From assembly GCA_903835145.1 (NCBI GenBank), contig CAILMA010000765.1:1-5769 (forward strand): a DNA stretch of 5,769 nucleotides. Reading direction: 5' to 3'. Source of the stretch: an uncultured Bacteroidota bacterium. Lineage in GTDB: Bacteria; Bacteroidota; Bacteroidia; Chitinophagales; Chitinophagaceae. The notes below the pieces were generated by a model. It ran no database searches and was not told where the DNA came from. It was given only the letters and a program-made list of their open reading frames with translations. Below are positions 1-5,769 of this stretch, in pieces (the stretch's first letter is position 1; each line of letters opens with the position of its first letter). The position numbers were made by a program, and so were the translations under genes.

Positions 1-567
1 CTCGATGCAATTATTTATACCCACGGCCACAAAGACCATGTAGCGGGGCTTGATGATGTGCGCGCCTACAACTATTTTACCAACGAGCCCATGCAGATTT
101 ATGCGACCACCGAAACGCAGGAAGTGTTACGCAGGGAGTTTCGCTATGTGTTTGAAAGCCCCGACTACCCGGGCATACCTAAATTGAAATTGCATACCAT
201 AAACGCGCAGGAATCGTTCCGTGTTAATGGCCTTGAAATAACGCCCATAAGGGTGATGCATATGCACATGGAGGTGCTGGGCTTCAGGATTGGTGCTTTT
301 ACGTATATAACAGATGCCAACTTTATCGCACCCGAAGAGCTGGCAAAAGTAGCAGGCAGCGAAGTGCTGGTGCTCACAGCCCTGCGGCACGAGCATCACC
401 CATCACATTTTACGCTAAAGGAATCTATAGACATTGCCCAGCGGGCAGGCATAAAAACGGGGTATTTCACACATATCAGTCACCAGCTGGGGTTGCATGA
501 AGTAGTTGAGGCTACCTTGCCCCCGCACATGCATTTGGCATACGATGGTCTGGAGCTGAATTTTTAA
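1..567 (+). CDS. PhnP-like MBL-fold metal-dependent hydrolase, 5' end outside window
   Basis: The reading frame is open from the first base and ends at TAA 565-567, giving the last 188 residues; relatives are usually about 250 residues, so some 60 N-terminal residues are missing. The metallo-beta-lactamase signature HxHxDH is intact near the window edge (H8, H10, D12, H13 in window numbering), so a start at GTG 58 would cut off the active site and is wrong. Further expected metal ligands are H87 or H89 (VMHMHMEVLG), D105 (TYITDAN), the HPSHFTL block, and a terminal His in FTHISHQLG (H158/H161). This arrangement fits the PhnP/cyclic phosphodiesterase branch, dinuclear-metal cytoplasmic enzymes that open cyclic phosphate esters. 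The true substrate cannot be read from sequence. No signal peptide can be judged. A 455-base gap separates it from the kinase, so a shared role is unlikely. Confidence 0.88.
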   Translation, partial: LDAIIYTHGHKDHVAGLDDVRAYNYFTNEPMQIYATTETQEVLRREFRYVFESPDYPGIPKLKLHTINAQESFRVNGLEITPIRVMHMHMEVLGFRIGAFTYITDANFIAPEELAKVAGSEVLVLTALRHEHHPSHFTLKESIDIAQRAGIKTGYFTHISHQLGLHEVVEATLPPHMHLAYDGLELNF

Positions 568-687
568 AATGCCCAATCGTGCGGGAAATGGGACAAATAA
601 TAGAAAAATGCATTTAAATGACAATTCTTTGATTGTGTTGTTTCCCGGTTCATTAGCTGGCAGCTTATAATTTAAATTGTGTTCATT

Positions 688-702
688 GCAACGATTCGTT
701 GC
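688..702. repeat. Perfect 15-base dyad GCAACGATTCGTTGC
   Basis: Arms GCAACGA and TCGTTGC are exact reverse complements around a single central T (695). A one-base spacer cannot form a stable hairpin loop with all pairs, so the form fits a dimeric DNA-binding protein site better than an RNA structure. It lies about 230 bases before the predicted kinase promoter, which is far for a simple repressor site. A 7-base dyad can occur by chance in a window of this size, so the functional claim is weak. Confidence 0.3.
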
Positions 703-742
703 TCAGCAGGGGTATTAGCCATTCGGATGTCGTGAAAAGTTG

Positions 743-758
743 TAAAATCCTGATTTTA
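743..758. repeat. Perfect 16-base dyad TAAAATCCTGATTTTA
   Basis: Arms TAAAATC and GATTTTA are exact reverse complements with a CT spacer. This looks like an AT-rich operator. Its centre is about 55 bases from that of the 688-702 dyad. AT-rich dyads arise more easily by chance than GC-rich ones, so the functional claim is tentative. Confidence 0.28.
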
Positions 759-928
759 ACATTTGGAATATAGCGCGTTAGGTATTTTGACAATTTTGTA
801 TGCGATAGTTTGAATTTAGACGTAAAAATCAAATTTTCAGATAAATTTTTGCAGTAAAAACAACCTGATGCAAACAATGATTATTGTCATTTTACTCCGT
901 GTGGTGGCTTCAATTCAATAACTAAAAG

Positions 929-936
929 TACCTTTG
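929..936 (+). promoter_or_regulatory. Bacteroidota -7 promoter element for the hybrid kinase
   Basis: TACCTTTG matches the Bacteroidota sigma-A -7 consensus TAnnTTTG exactly and is followed by C, as is common. Transcription would start near 943, leaving a leader of about 80 bases before ATG 1023. No TTTG or TTG lies at the usual 19-21 bases upstream, so the -33 half is missing or degenerate. This could mean a weak promoter or one helped by an activator. Confidence 0.5.
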
Positions 937-1022
937 CACCGGTAAAACGAAACGATTTGCAAAATCTCCTTGCTTAACCCCGTTACTTGTTTTACTTTTA
1001 TATCCCTCAATGGTTTAAAATA

Positions 1023-3782
1023 ATGATGGATTCTCCGCGATATAAGGAACTACAACAGATACTGGCAGAAAAAACTGATGAGAAAGGCAGGATAGATACC
1101 CTTGTGGAAATAGGTGTTGAAGTTAGGAATTTTGACGTGGAAGAAGCCTCTAAAATGGCTGAGGACATTATACAAAGATCAAGGGCTGTAGCCTATACCT
1201 ATGGTATTGGCCGCGGTCTGGAACTTAAAGGCTCCTGCCACTGGCTGAAGGGAGAATACGATGCCGGCCTGGAGGTACTGAAGGAAGCGCAGGCTATTGC
1301 AACAAAAACTAAGGATAAAAGGCTTGAGGCAAGGGTATTGTACTATTTCGGCAACATTTACCGCGATCAGGGCGACCTTGCCAACGTACTTACGCATTTT
1401 AGAAAGGCGCTTTCCATAAATGAAGAGTTGGGCGATGAGTTTGCCCAGTCGGTAATTCTTACCAGCATCAGCAACTTGCTATATGACCTCAATGACTACG
1501 ACAGTGCTCTGGAGTATGCCCTTAAATGCCGGCCGATTTTCGAGAAAGAACACAATACAGTTAACCTCATAAATGTTTGCAACACCCTCGGTAACATCTA
1601 CTTTAAGAAAGATCAGTTCACTGAGGCCATGCATTATTTTCAGGAAAACCTGGGTCATTCTGAGTTTGAGACGATTGCATATGTTACCGCTGAGAGTGGA
1701 CTGGGCAAGGTTTATTACAAGCTTCAGAATTTTGACAACGCCCGTAAATACCTCTCTAATGCCCTCAGGCAGGCGGAGCACCTTGGTAATGTAGAAGTGC
1801 AGATTATCTGCCAGTTCTACCTTGGCCGTATGTACATGGATAAAGGTAGTTACCGGCAAGCGCTGCAATACCTCAATCACTCCTATACGCTTGCCAACGA
1901 ATACAACCGCCGCCATGACCTCATGAGCATCCATGAGATGCTTTCTGCGCTTTATGATAAGATAGGCGATATTCCTAAGGCTTTCCACCACCTTAAAACT
2001 TACGAGTTACTCAAGGAGGAAATATTTAAGCAGAAAATCATAAATGAGCTGCGCAACATGCAGGTGCGCCAGCAGATAGAGCTTGCGCAGAAGGAGAAGG
2101 AAGTTGCCGAGCGCACGGCCTTCCTGAAGCACCAGTTCATGGCCAATATGAGCCACGAGATTCGCACACCTATGAATGCCATTGTAGGTATGACAAGGTT
2201 GCTTATTTCAAAAAAACCTAACGACGAGCAGCTGCGTTACCTGAATGCCATAAGGCAATCGGCCGATAACCTGCTCATCATCATTAACGATATTCTTGAC
2301 CTCTCGAAGATAGAGGCAGGCAAGATAGTAATAGAGCATACCGACTTTACCATAAGAGAAGTACTACAGGGCGTGAAAGATATGTTGTTCCTTAAAGCAG
2401 AGGAAAAACAAATTGAGTTCCGCCTGAGTACAGATGATGTGATACCTAAGCGCCTAACCGGCGACCCTACACGCCTTAATCAGGTGCTCATTAATCTTGC
2501 AGGTAATGCGATTAAGTTCACCGAAAAAGGATATGTTGAAATCAAGACATCTATTGGCAACAAGTCTAATAAACTTTGGCTGCAATTCGATGTAATTGAC
2601 ACAGGTATAGGTATTGCACCACAGTATGTTGATACCATATTTGATAGCTTCACGCAGGCAGGCACCGATATAACCCGTAAGTTTGGTGGCACCGGGCTGG
2701 GGCTTACTATATCCCGCCAGTTGGTGACCCTGATGGGTGGTGATATTTCTGTGAAGAGCGAGCTTAAAAAAGGCACCATTTTTACTGCTATCATTCCTTT
2801 TGAGGAAGCGGCAGTGCAGGAATATGTTCCCCAAATCAATGTACTCAGTGAAGAAGCCATGAAGAGGCTCAACAGCCTTAAAATATTGCTGGCTGAAGAC
2901 AATGAGTTCAACCGCATGGTGGCTGAAGAAACCTTCAAAGAGATATTGCCAACCCTTATAATGGATGTTGCTGTAAACGGGAAGGAGGCTATTGATATGA
3001 TTAAAAACGAAGACTATGACCTGGTACTGATGGATATTCAGATGCCGGTGATGGACGGAGTTGAAGCAACCAAACTGATAAGGAGCACATTGCCTGCACC
3101 TAAGAAAGACATACAGATTATAGCCATGACCGCCAATGTGTTGCAGGAAGATGTGCAACAGTATCTGGATGTAGGTATGAACTCCTATGTAACCAAGCCG
3201 TTTCATGTAAATGATTTGCTGGTGAAAATGGACGGAGTGCTGGGTAATGCCCCGATAAGGAGAGTAGTGGCACCGCTGGTAAAGAAGGAAATACCTGCTG
3301 CACCTCCGAAACCTGCCACGCCTGCTCAGCCACAACAACAGCAGCCCCAGCAGCAAGGCAATACGAGGCCAAAAACACAGGAAACCGCAACAGCTACAGC
3401 AGCTCCCGTTGCTACAGCACCAGTACCTGCTTTGGCTCCATTGCCCGAGTTTGTAACTGATCGAAACTTCCTTAAGCAATTTACCGGTGGCAACCCCGAT
3501 AAAATGCAGAAATATATTGTGATGTTTCTTGAAAACGCAACCAAGCTGCTTGATGCAATGGACCAGGCATTGAAGGCAAAGGATTACGCAGCTATAAAGA
3601 TTGCCGCTCACTCACTGAAGCCACAGCTCTCTTATATGGGAGTGAAAGAAGAGGTGAGTCATATCTTTCTTATTGAGCAATCTGCAGGGCAGGCGGCGCA
3701 TTTTGAAAGTATTGCTGAGAGAATAGTGAATTTGAAAAGAGTATGTTACAAAGCTTTTGATGAATTAAAAGAAGTTTTATAG
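1023..3782 (+). CDS. Soluble TPR hybrid histidine kinase (TPR-HisKA-HATPase-REC-HPt)
   Basis: This 919-residue sensor kinase autophosphorylates on His and passes the phosphate through its own receiver to its own HPt domain. Residues about 33-333 form some seven TPR-like helical pairs, probably binding a protein or peptide partner. A charged coiled coil (about 327-371) leads to HisKA with H378 in SHEIRTP. HATPase_c (about 479-595) shows N495 in NLAGNAIKF, D526 in DTGIGIA, and GGTGLGL at 555-561. The receiver (about 619-738) has E625/D626, phospho-acceptor D671, T703 and K725. A P/Q/A/T-rich linker (about 750-808) precedes HPt with H863 in AAHSLKPQ. All catalytic residues are present. There is no signal peptide or membrane helix, so it should be cytoplasmic, unlike many TPR kinases of this phylum that have a membrane helix after the repeats. 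ATG 1023 is chosen over TTG 987; ATG 1026 is also possible. The next gene follows after 79 bases. Confidence 0.93.
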   Translation: MMDSPRYKELQQILAEKTDEKGRIDTLVEIGVEVRNFDVEEASKMAEDIIQRSRAVAYTYGIGRGLELKGSCHWLKGEYDAGLEVLKEAQAIATKTKDKRLEARVLYYFGNIYRDQGDLANVLTHFRKALSINEELGDEFAQSVILTSISNLLYDLNDYDSALEYALKCRPIFEKEHNTVNLINVCNTLGNIYFKKDQFTEAMHYFQENLGHSEFETIAYVTAESGLGKVYYKLQNFDNARKYLSNALRQAEHLGNVEVQIICQFYLGRMYMDKGSYRQALQYLNHSYTLANEYNRRHDLMSIHEMLSALYDKIGDIPKAFHHLKTYELLKEEIFKQKIINELRNMQVRQQIELAQKEKEVAERTAFLKHQFMANMSHEIRTPMNAIVGMTRLLISKKPNDEQLRYLNAIRQSADNLLIIINDILDLSKIEAGKIVIEHTDFTIREVLQGVKDMLFLKAEEKQIEFRLSTDDVIPKRLTGDPTRLNQVLINLAGNAIKFTEKGYVEIKTSIGNKSNKLWLQFDVIDTGIGIAPQYVDTIFDSFTQAGTDITRKFGGTGLGLTISRQLVTLMGGDISVKSELKKGTIFTAIIPFEEAAVQEYVPQINVLSEEAMKRLNSLKILLAEDNEFNRMVAEETFKEILPTLIMDVAVNGKEAIDMIKNEDYDLVLMDIQMPVMDGVEATKLIRSTLPAPKKDIQIIAMTANVLQEDVQQYLDVGMNSYVTKPFHVNDLLVKMDGVLGNAPIRRVVAPLVKKEIPAAPPKPATPAQPQQQQPQQQGNTRPKTQETATATAAPVATAPVPALAPLPEFVTDRNFLKQFTGGNPDKMQKYIVMFLENATKLLDAMDQALKAKDYAAIKIAAHSLKPQLSYMGVKEEVSHIFLIEQSAGQAAHFESIAERIVNLKRVCYKAFDELKEVL
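3327..3356 (+). repeat. CAG/CAA-rich glutamine tract in the kinase linker
   Basis: Ten codons, eight of them CAG or CAA and two for proline, encode a Q/P run inside the flexible linker between receiver and HPt (residues 769-778). Flanking codons continue as proline-, alanine- and threonine-rich sequence. The linker probably lets the HPt domain swing between its own receiver and an external one. Mixed CAG/CAA codons make slippage less likely than in a pure repeat, but tract length may still vary between strains. Confidence 0.7.
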
Positions 3783-3825
3783 AAACTTTTGCCGATAAAT
3801 ATACCCTATCTAAGTTTTTGATTAT

Positions 3826-3833
3826 TACTTTTG
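3826..3833 (+). promoter_or_regulatory. Bacteroidota -7 promoter element for the response regulator
   Basis: TACTTTTG matches TAnnTTTG exactly and is followed by C. The predicted start of transcription is near 3840, with a short leader of about 22 bases before ATG 3862. No TTTG stands 19-21 bases upstream; the nearest, 3788-3791, is too far. No terminator lies between the kinase and the regulator, so read-through from the kinase is also likely. The regulator may therefore have two sources of transcript. Confidence 0.5.
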
Positions 3834-3861
3834 CTAAATTACTTACTGAATATAACATTTT

Positions 3862-4374
3862 ATGGCAGTAGAACAGAACAAACAATATGTTTTCCTCGTA
3901 GACGACGAGCCAATTCAGAACGAAATGTTGAAGGACTTCCTTTCAGAGAGGTTCAAATATCAGTTCAAAACCTACGAAAGCGGGGAGAGTGCGATCCAGG
4001 ATCTGGGCCTCAATCCGGTGGTAATAGTGCTTGACTATCACCTCAATGCACATTTACCCGATGCAAAGAATGGTGTTGAAGTGCTAAAGGCGATCAAGGA
4101 AGTAAAGCCTGATGCCAAAGTGGTAATGCTCTCCGGCCAGGACAAAATTGAAGTGGCTATTGAAAGCATGAAATATGGCGCTTTCGACTACGTCATAAAG
4201 GGTGAAACCGCCTTCAGCAGGATGGAAAACATCGTTAACTATGTGAACGAAATCGACAATATCCGCGAAGCAAACAAGACGTATAAGAAGGTGATAACCA
4301 TTCTCTTTATTGCGCTTATCGCTATCATAGGTATTTCAATTTTCATGGCAATGAAATTAAACAGTGCCTATTAA
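3862..4374 (+). CDS. Single-receiver response regulator with C-terminal membrane anchor
   Basis: This 170-residue protein is one receiver domain (about 7-130) plus a hydrophobic helix at 144-164. The receiver keeps acidic D14/D15, phospho-acceptor D58 in VVIVLDYHL, S91 in VMLSGQ, Y110 and K113 in YVIKGE, so it should accept phosphate. The loop after D58 is longer than usual: 13 residues separate D58 from the conserved Gly (G71), about 5 more than in typical receivers. There is no DNA-binding, GGDEF, EAL or other output domain. Basic residues before the helix (R135, K139, K142, K143) predict the receiver in the cytoplasm and a six-residue tail, KLNSAY, outside the inner membrane. The gene ends in tandem stops, TAA-TAG, which argues against a recent frameshift cutting off an output domain. 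It follows the hybrid kinase by 79 bases and is the natural candidate to take phosphate from that kinase's HPt. The receiver is certain; the anchor is likely; the partnership is inferred. Confidence 0.92.
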   Translation: MAVEQNKQYVFLVDDEPIQNEMLKDFLSERFKYQFKTYESGESAIQDLGLNPVVIVLDYHLNAHLPDAKNGVEVLKAIKEVKPDAKVVMLSGQDKIEVAIESMKYGAFDYVIKGETAFSRMENIVNYVNEIDNIREANKTYKKVITILFIALIAIIGISIFMAMKLNSAY

Positions 4375-4391
4375 TAGCACTGGTTTGCAGC

Positions 4392-4410
4392 CTGTTTTAT
4401 TATTAAACAG
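4392..4410 (+). other. Small hairpin after the response regulator gene
   Basis: CTGTTT (4392-4397) and AAACAG (4405-4410) pair perfectly across a seven-base loop, 18 bases after the stop codon. The stem is short and AT-rich and is not followed by a T-run, so it is at best a weak terminator or an RNA-processing hairpin. The rest of the 119-base gap before the PDZ gene shows no exact TAnnTTTG, so the PDZ gene may depend on transcription from upstream or on a promoter I cannot recognise. Confidence 0.25.
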
Positions 4411-4493
4411 ACATTAAAATTTTGATACCGGCCCTCGCCGTTATTATGTAGGCACGCTTTTTGTGGTACCTTACAAAAAGAAAATTGAAGTTT

Positions 4494-5585
4494 ATGAGAA
4501 AGCTTGTTGCTGTTTTTGTATTCGGTTGTATAGGTTTGTTTGCTGTAAGTGCAAATGCCCAAACCCAGTCGAAAAGTAAGAAGGATGTTACCAGTAAAAC
4601 CAAACCGGGTGCAAAGGCGGTAAAAGCCCCCATGCCCGCGAAAGATACTGTAGGTAAAGGAACGCTTGCAAAGGCTCATCACCATCACAAACATCATGCA
4701 AAGCCAATTGCTTGTTCGCAGGTGGAAGAGACTGTTGAACTGGAAGGCGGTAAACAGAAAATGGAAATCGACATCAGGAATGGTGGCGTGTACATAAATG
4801 GAGACCTCGTATCTACAATTGTAAACCCTAAAACAGAATGCCATAAAATAGTCATCAATCTTAGGGAAGAAGATACCGTCGAAAAAAGAAAGGTCACGCT
4901 GATTGATGAAGAAAAGACTACACACCATGCAATACTTGGTGTATATACCGACCCGGCTGAAGAAAAATTTGGTGCGCGTATTACTTCAGTAATGAAAAAC
5001 AGCCCTGCCAGTGAGGCCGGGTTGAAAGCGGGTGACTTAATTACAGGTGTAAATACGAAGGCAGTTAAGTCGTCTAATGATCTCATTGAGGTGATAGGCG
5101 ACCACAACGGAGGCGAAAAAGTTATTATTAGCTATGACCGTGAAGGCCATGAATACAACGCTGAGGCTGTGCTTGAAGAAACCATGCCTTATCGCCGTTA
5201 CGAGACTTACGAATATCGCGTGCCTGACCTGCACGGTGACAAAAGAATACCGCCAGCATTTTTCAACTCTAACATGTTCAATGGGTACGATAATGCTTTT
5301 GAATATACGCCGGAGATGGGTGTAAGTGCCAAGACGGACAAATATGAGCGCGGTGTGCTTGTACTTGAGGTGAAACCTAACTCACCAGCAGAAGATGCTG
5401 GCCTGCAAAGCGGAGATGTGATATTGAGAGTGGACAATTTCAGAACAGCCACAACCGAAGACCTGCAGGATATTCTTGATGATGTATGGGTAAACCAAAG
5501 CGTTGCCATAAAATACCGCCGCGATGGTAAAATCAACATCACTCACCTTCACTTTTCAAAAGGCAGGGGTAAGAAGAATTTTTAA
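4494..5585 (+). CDS. Exported protein with Lys/His-rich segment and two PDZ domains
   Basis: The 363-residue product begins with a Sec signal peptide: basic MRK, a hydrophobic core, then A20-N21-A22 with likely cleavage before Q23. The mature protein should be periplasmic or outside the cell. Residues about 25-60 are Lys-, Ala- and Thr-rich and look disordered; six His follow within H62-H68. Two Cys (C74, C116) flank a segment of alternating hydrophobic residues that looks beta-rich. PDZ1 spans about 146-227, with ILGVYTD as the likely peptide-carboxylate loop and GLKAGD at 176-181. PDZ2 spans about 275-355, with GLQSGD at 303-308. No Ser-protease triad of the DegP/HtrA type or S41 tail-protease domain is visible, so it is probably a peptide-binding or scaffold protein, not a protease. 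ATG 4494 is chosen because it places the signal peptide at the N-terminus; TTG 4461 would add 11 residues before it. A strong terminator follows. Confidence 0.87.
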   Translation: MRKLVAVFVFGCIGLFAVSANAQTQSKSKKDVTSKTKPGAKAVKAPMPAKDTVGKGTLAKAHHHHKHHAKPIACSQVEETVELEGGKQKMEIDIRNGGVYINGDLVSTIVNPKTECHKIVINLREEDTVEKRKVTLIDEEKTTHHAILGVYTDPAEEKFGARITSVMKNSPASEAGLKAGDLITGVNTKAVKSSNDLIEVIGDHNGGEKVIISYDREGHEYNAEAVLEETMPYRRYETYEYRVPDLHGDKRIPPAFFNSNMFNGYDNAFEYTPEMGVSAKTDKYERGVLVLEVKPNSPAEDAGLQSGDVILRVDNFRTATTEDLQDILDDVWVNQSVAIKYRRDGKINITHLHFSKGRGKKNF

Positions 5586-5607
5586 TTGAAATAGATACTA
5601 TTTATTT

Positions 5608-5638
5608 ATCCCCTGCCGGTCCGGCGGGGGATTTTTTT
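5608..5638 (+). terminator. Rho-independent terminator after the PDZ gene
   Basis: A GC-rich stem pairs ATCCCCTGCC (5608-5617) with GGCGGGGGAT (5623-5632), with one T-G wobble and the five-base loop GGTCC. Seven Ts run from 5632 to 5638. It starts 22 bases after the PDZ stop codon and should end + strand transcription there. There is no matching A-run before the stem, so it works in one direction only. Confidence 0.92.
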
Positions 5639-5769
5639 GGTGTTCGTCGTTCTGAAGTAATCTAACTCTGTCTTATTTTTTCAATAAAAATGTATCCTAA
5701 CGTCTAAGTCCGTGTTGGAAGAATAATGACATCAAATTAATTTTGCGCTTGCGCCCAGGTATGTGGTAA
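5639..5769. other. Intergenic tail to the window end
   Basis: These 131 bases hold no open frame of note. They contain the promoter described at 5715-5745 and the 4-base dyad GCGCTTGCGC just after it. The gene served by that promoter must begin beyond the window. Confidence 0.6.
5715..5745 (+). promoter_or_regulatory. Bacteroidota-type promoter for a gene beyond the window
   Basis: TTG at 5715-5717 stands 20 bases before TAATTTTG at 5738-5745, which is an exact TAnnTTTG. Both halves and the spacing fit the Bacteroidota -33/-7 promoter, making this the best promoter in the window. Transcription should start near 5751-5753, running rightwards out of the window. It lies about 75 bases after the terminator, so a new transcription unit begins here. 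Confidence 0.6.

Larger units (their letters stand above)
568..1022. other. 455-base intergenic region without a credible gene
   Basis: This AT-rich stretch separates the hydrolase from the kinase. I see no tRNA or other recognisable RNA and no convincing intrinsic terminator for the upstream gene; the only small hairpin near its end is ACAAT/ATTGT at 621-636, with 5 base pairs and no T-run. It contains two perfect dyads (688-702 and 743-758) and an exact Bacteroidota -7 element at 929-936. A weaker promoter-like pair, TTTG 786-789 and TAGTTTG 806-812, has non-standard spacing. A 64-codon minus-strand frame (683-877) has no recognisable protein character. The length suggests regulatory DNA for the kinase gene. 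Confidence 0.6.

Noticed and set aside
621..636. ACAAT/ATTGT hairpin as terminator of the MBL gene
   Set aside because: Only five AT-rich pairs and no T-run follow, so it is too weak to call a terminator.
683..877. 64-codon minus-strand frame in the intergenic region
   Set aside because: It has no domain, conserved look, reverse promoter element or start-site signal. AT-rich intergenic DNA readily gives frames of this length.
987..1022. Upstream TTG start for the kinase
   Set aside because: It would add 12 residues without any domain; ATG 1023 or 1026 is a better start and gives a sensible N-terminus.
1479..1991. 170-codon minus-strand frame opposite the TPR region
   Set aside because: It is antisense to clear TPR repeats and has no recognisable motif or plausible promoter.
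2454..3611. 385-codon open frame on the minus strand inside the kinase gene
   Set aside because: It lies wholly opposite a well-supported kinase with intact HATPase, receiver and HPt motifs. Its translation is rich in Cys, His and Tyr with no recognisable domain, as expected for an antisense shadow.
4518..4529. Lipoprotein signal at C12 of the PDZ protein
   Set aside because: The residues before the Cys (V-F-G-C) do not fit the lipobox because of the Phe, the hydrophobic core would be too short, and a good AxA cleavage site follows at residues 20-22.
4371..4928. 185-codon minus-strand frame across the regulator-PDZ gap
   Set aside because: Most of it lies opposite the signal peptide and N-terminal part of the PDZ protein. 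Its composition is Phe/Cys-rich and no CAAAnnTA (reverse -7) precedes it.
5761..5769. ATG-TGG-TAA mini reading frame at the window end
   Set aside because: A two-codon frame is not a gene; it is probably leader sequence of a gene beyond the window.

Overview
The window looks like a Bacteroidota chromosome segment, possibly Chitinophagaceae or a related family; the family is a guess. The grounds are GC content in the low-to-mid 40s by eye, start codons with A/T-rich leaders instead of strong Shine-Dalgarno sites, and three exact copies of the Bacteroidota -7 promoter element (TAnnTTTG). The style of the signalling proteins also fits. All genes lie on the + strand.

Layout: (1) 1-567, the 3' part of a PhnP-like metallo-beta-lactamase-fold hydrolase whose start lies before the window. 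(2) 568-1022, a 455-base gap without a credible gene; it holds two perfect dyads and a -7 element at 929-936. (3) 1023-3782, a 919-residue soluble hybrid histidine kinase: seven TPR-like repeats, coiled coil, HisKA, HATPase, receiver, P/Q/A-rich linker and HPt. (4) 3862-4374, a 170-residue response regulator consisting of one receiver domain and a C-terminal transmembrane helix. (5) 4494-5585, a 363-residue exported protein with a signal peptide, a Lys/His-rich segment and two PDZ domains, followed by a strong intrinsic terminator at 5608-5638. (6) 5639-5769, a short tail with a good promoter (TTG-N20-TAATTTTG) pointing to a gene beyond the window.

The kinase and the small regulator probably form one signalling unit. 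The kinase carries the first three phosphorelay stations (His, Asp, His), and the neighbour supplies a free receiver that could be the last Asp. That receiver has no DNA-binding or enzymatic output and is apparently tethered to the inner membrane by its tail, so the output is probably protein-protein contact at the membrane rather than direct transcription control. The exported PDZ protein may be a further part of this unit or just a neighbour. The MBL hydrolase is separated by the long gap and is probably unrelated. The membrane-tethered receiver beside a complete soluble phosphorelay kinase and a periplasmic double-PDZ protein is the most unusual part of the window.
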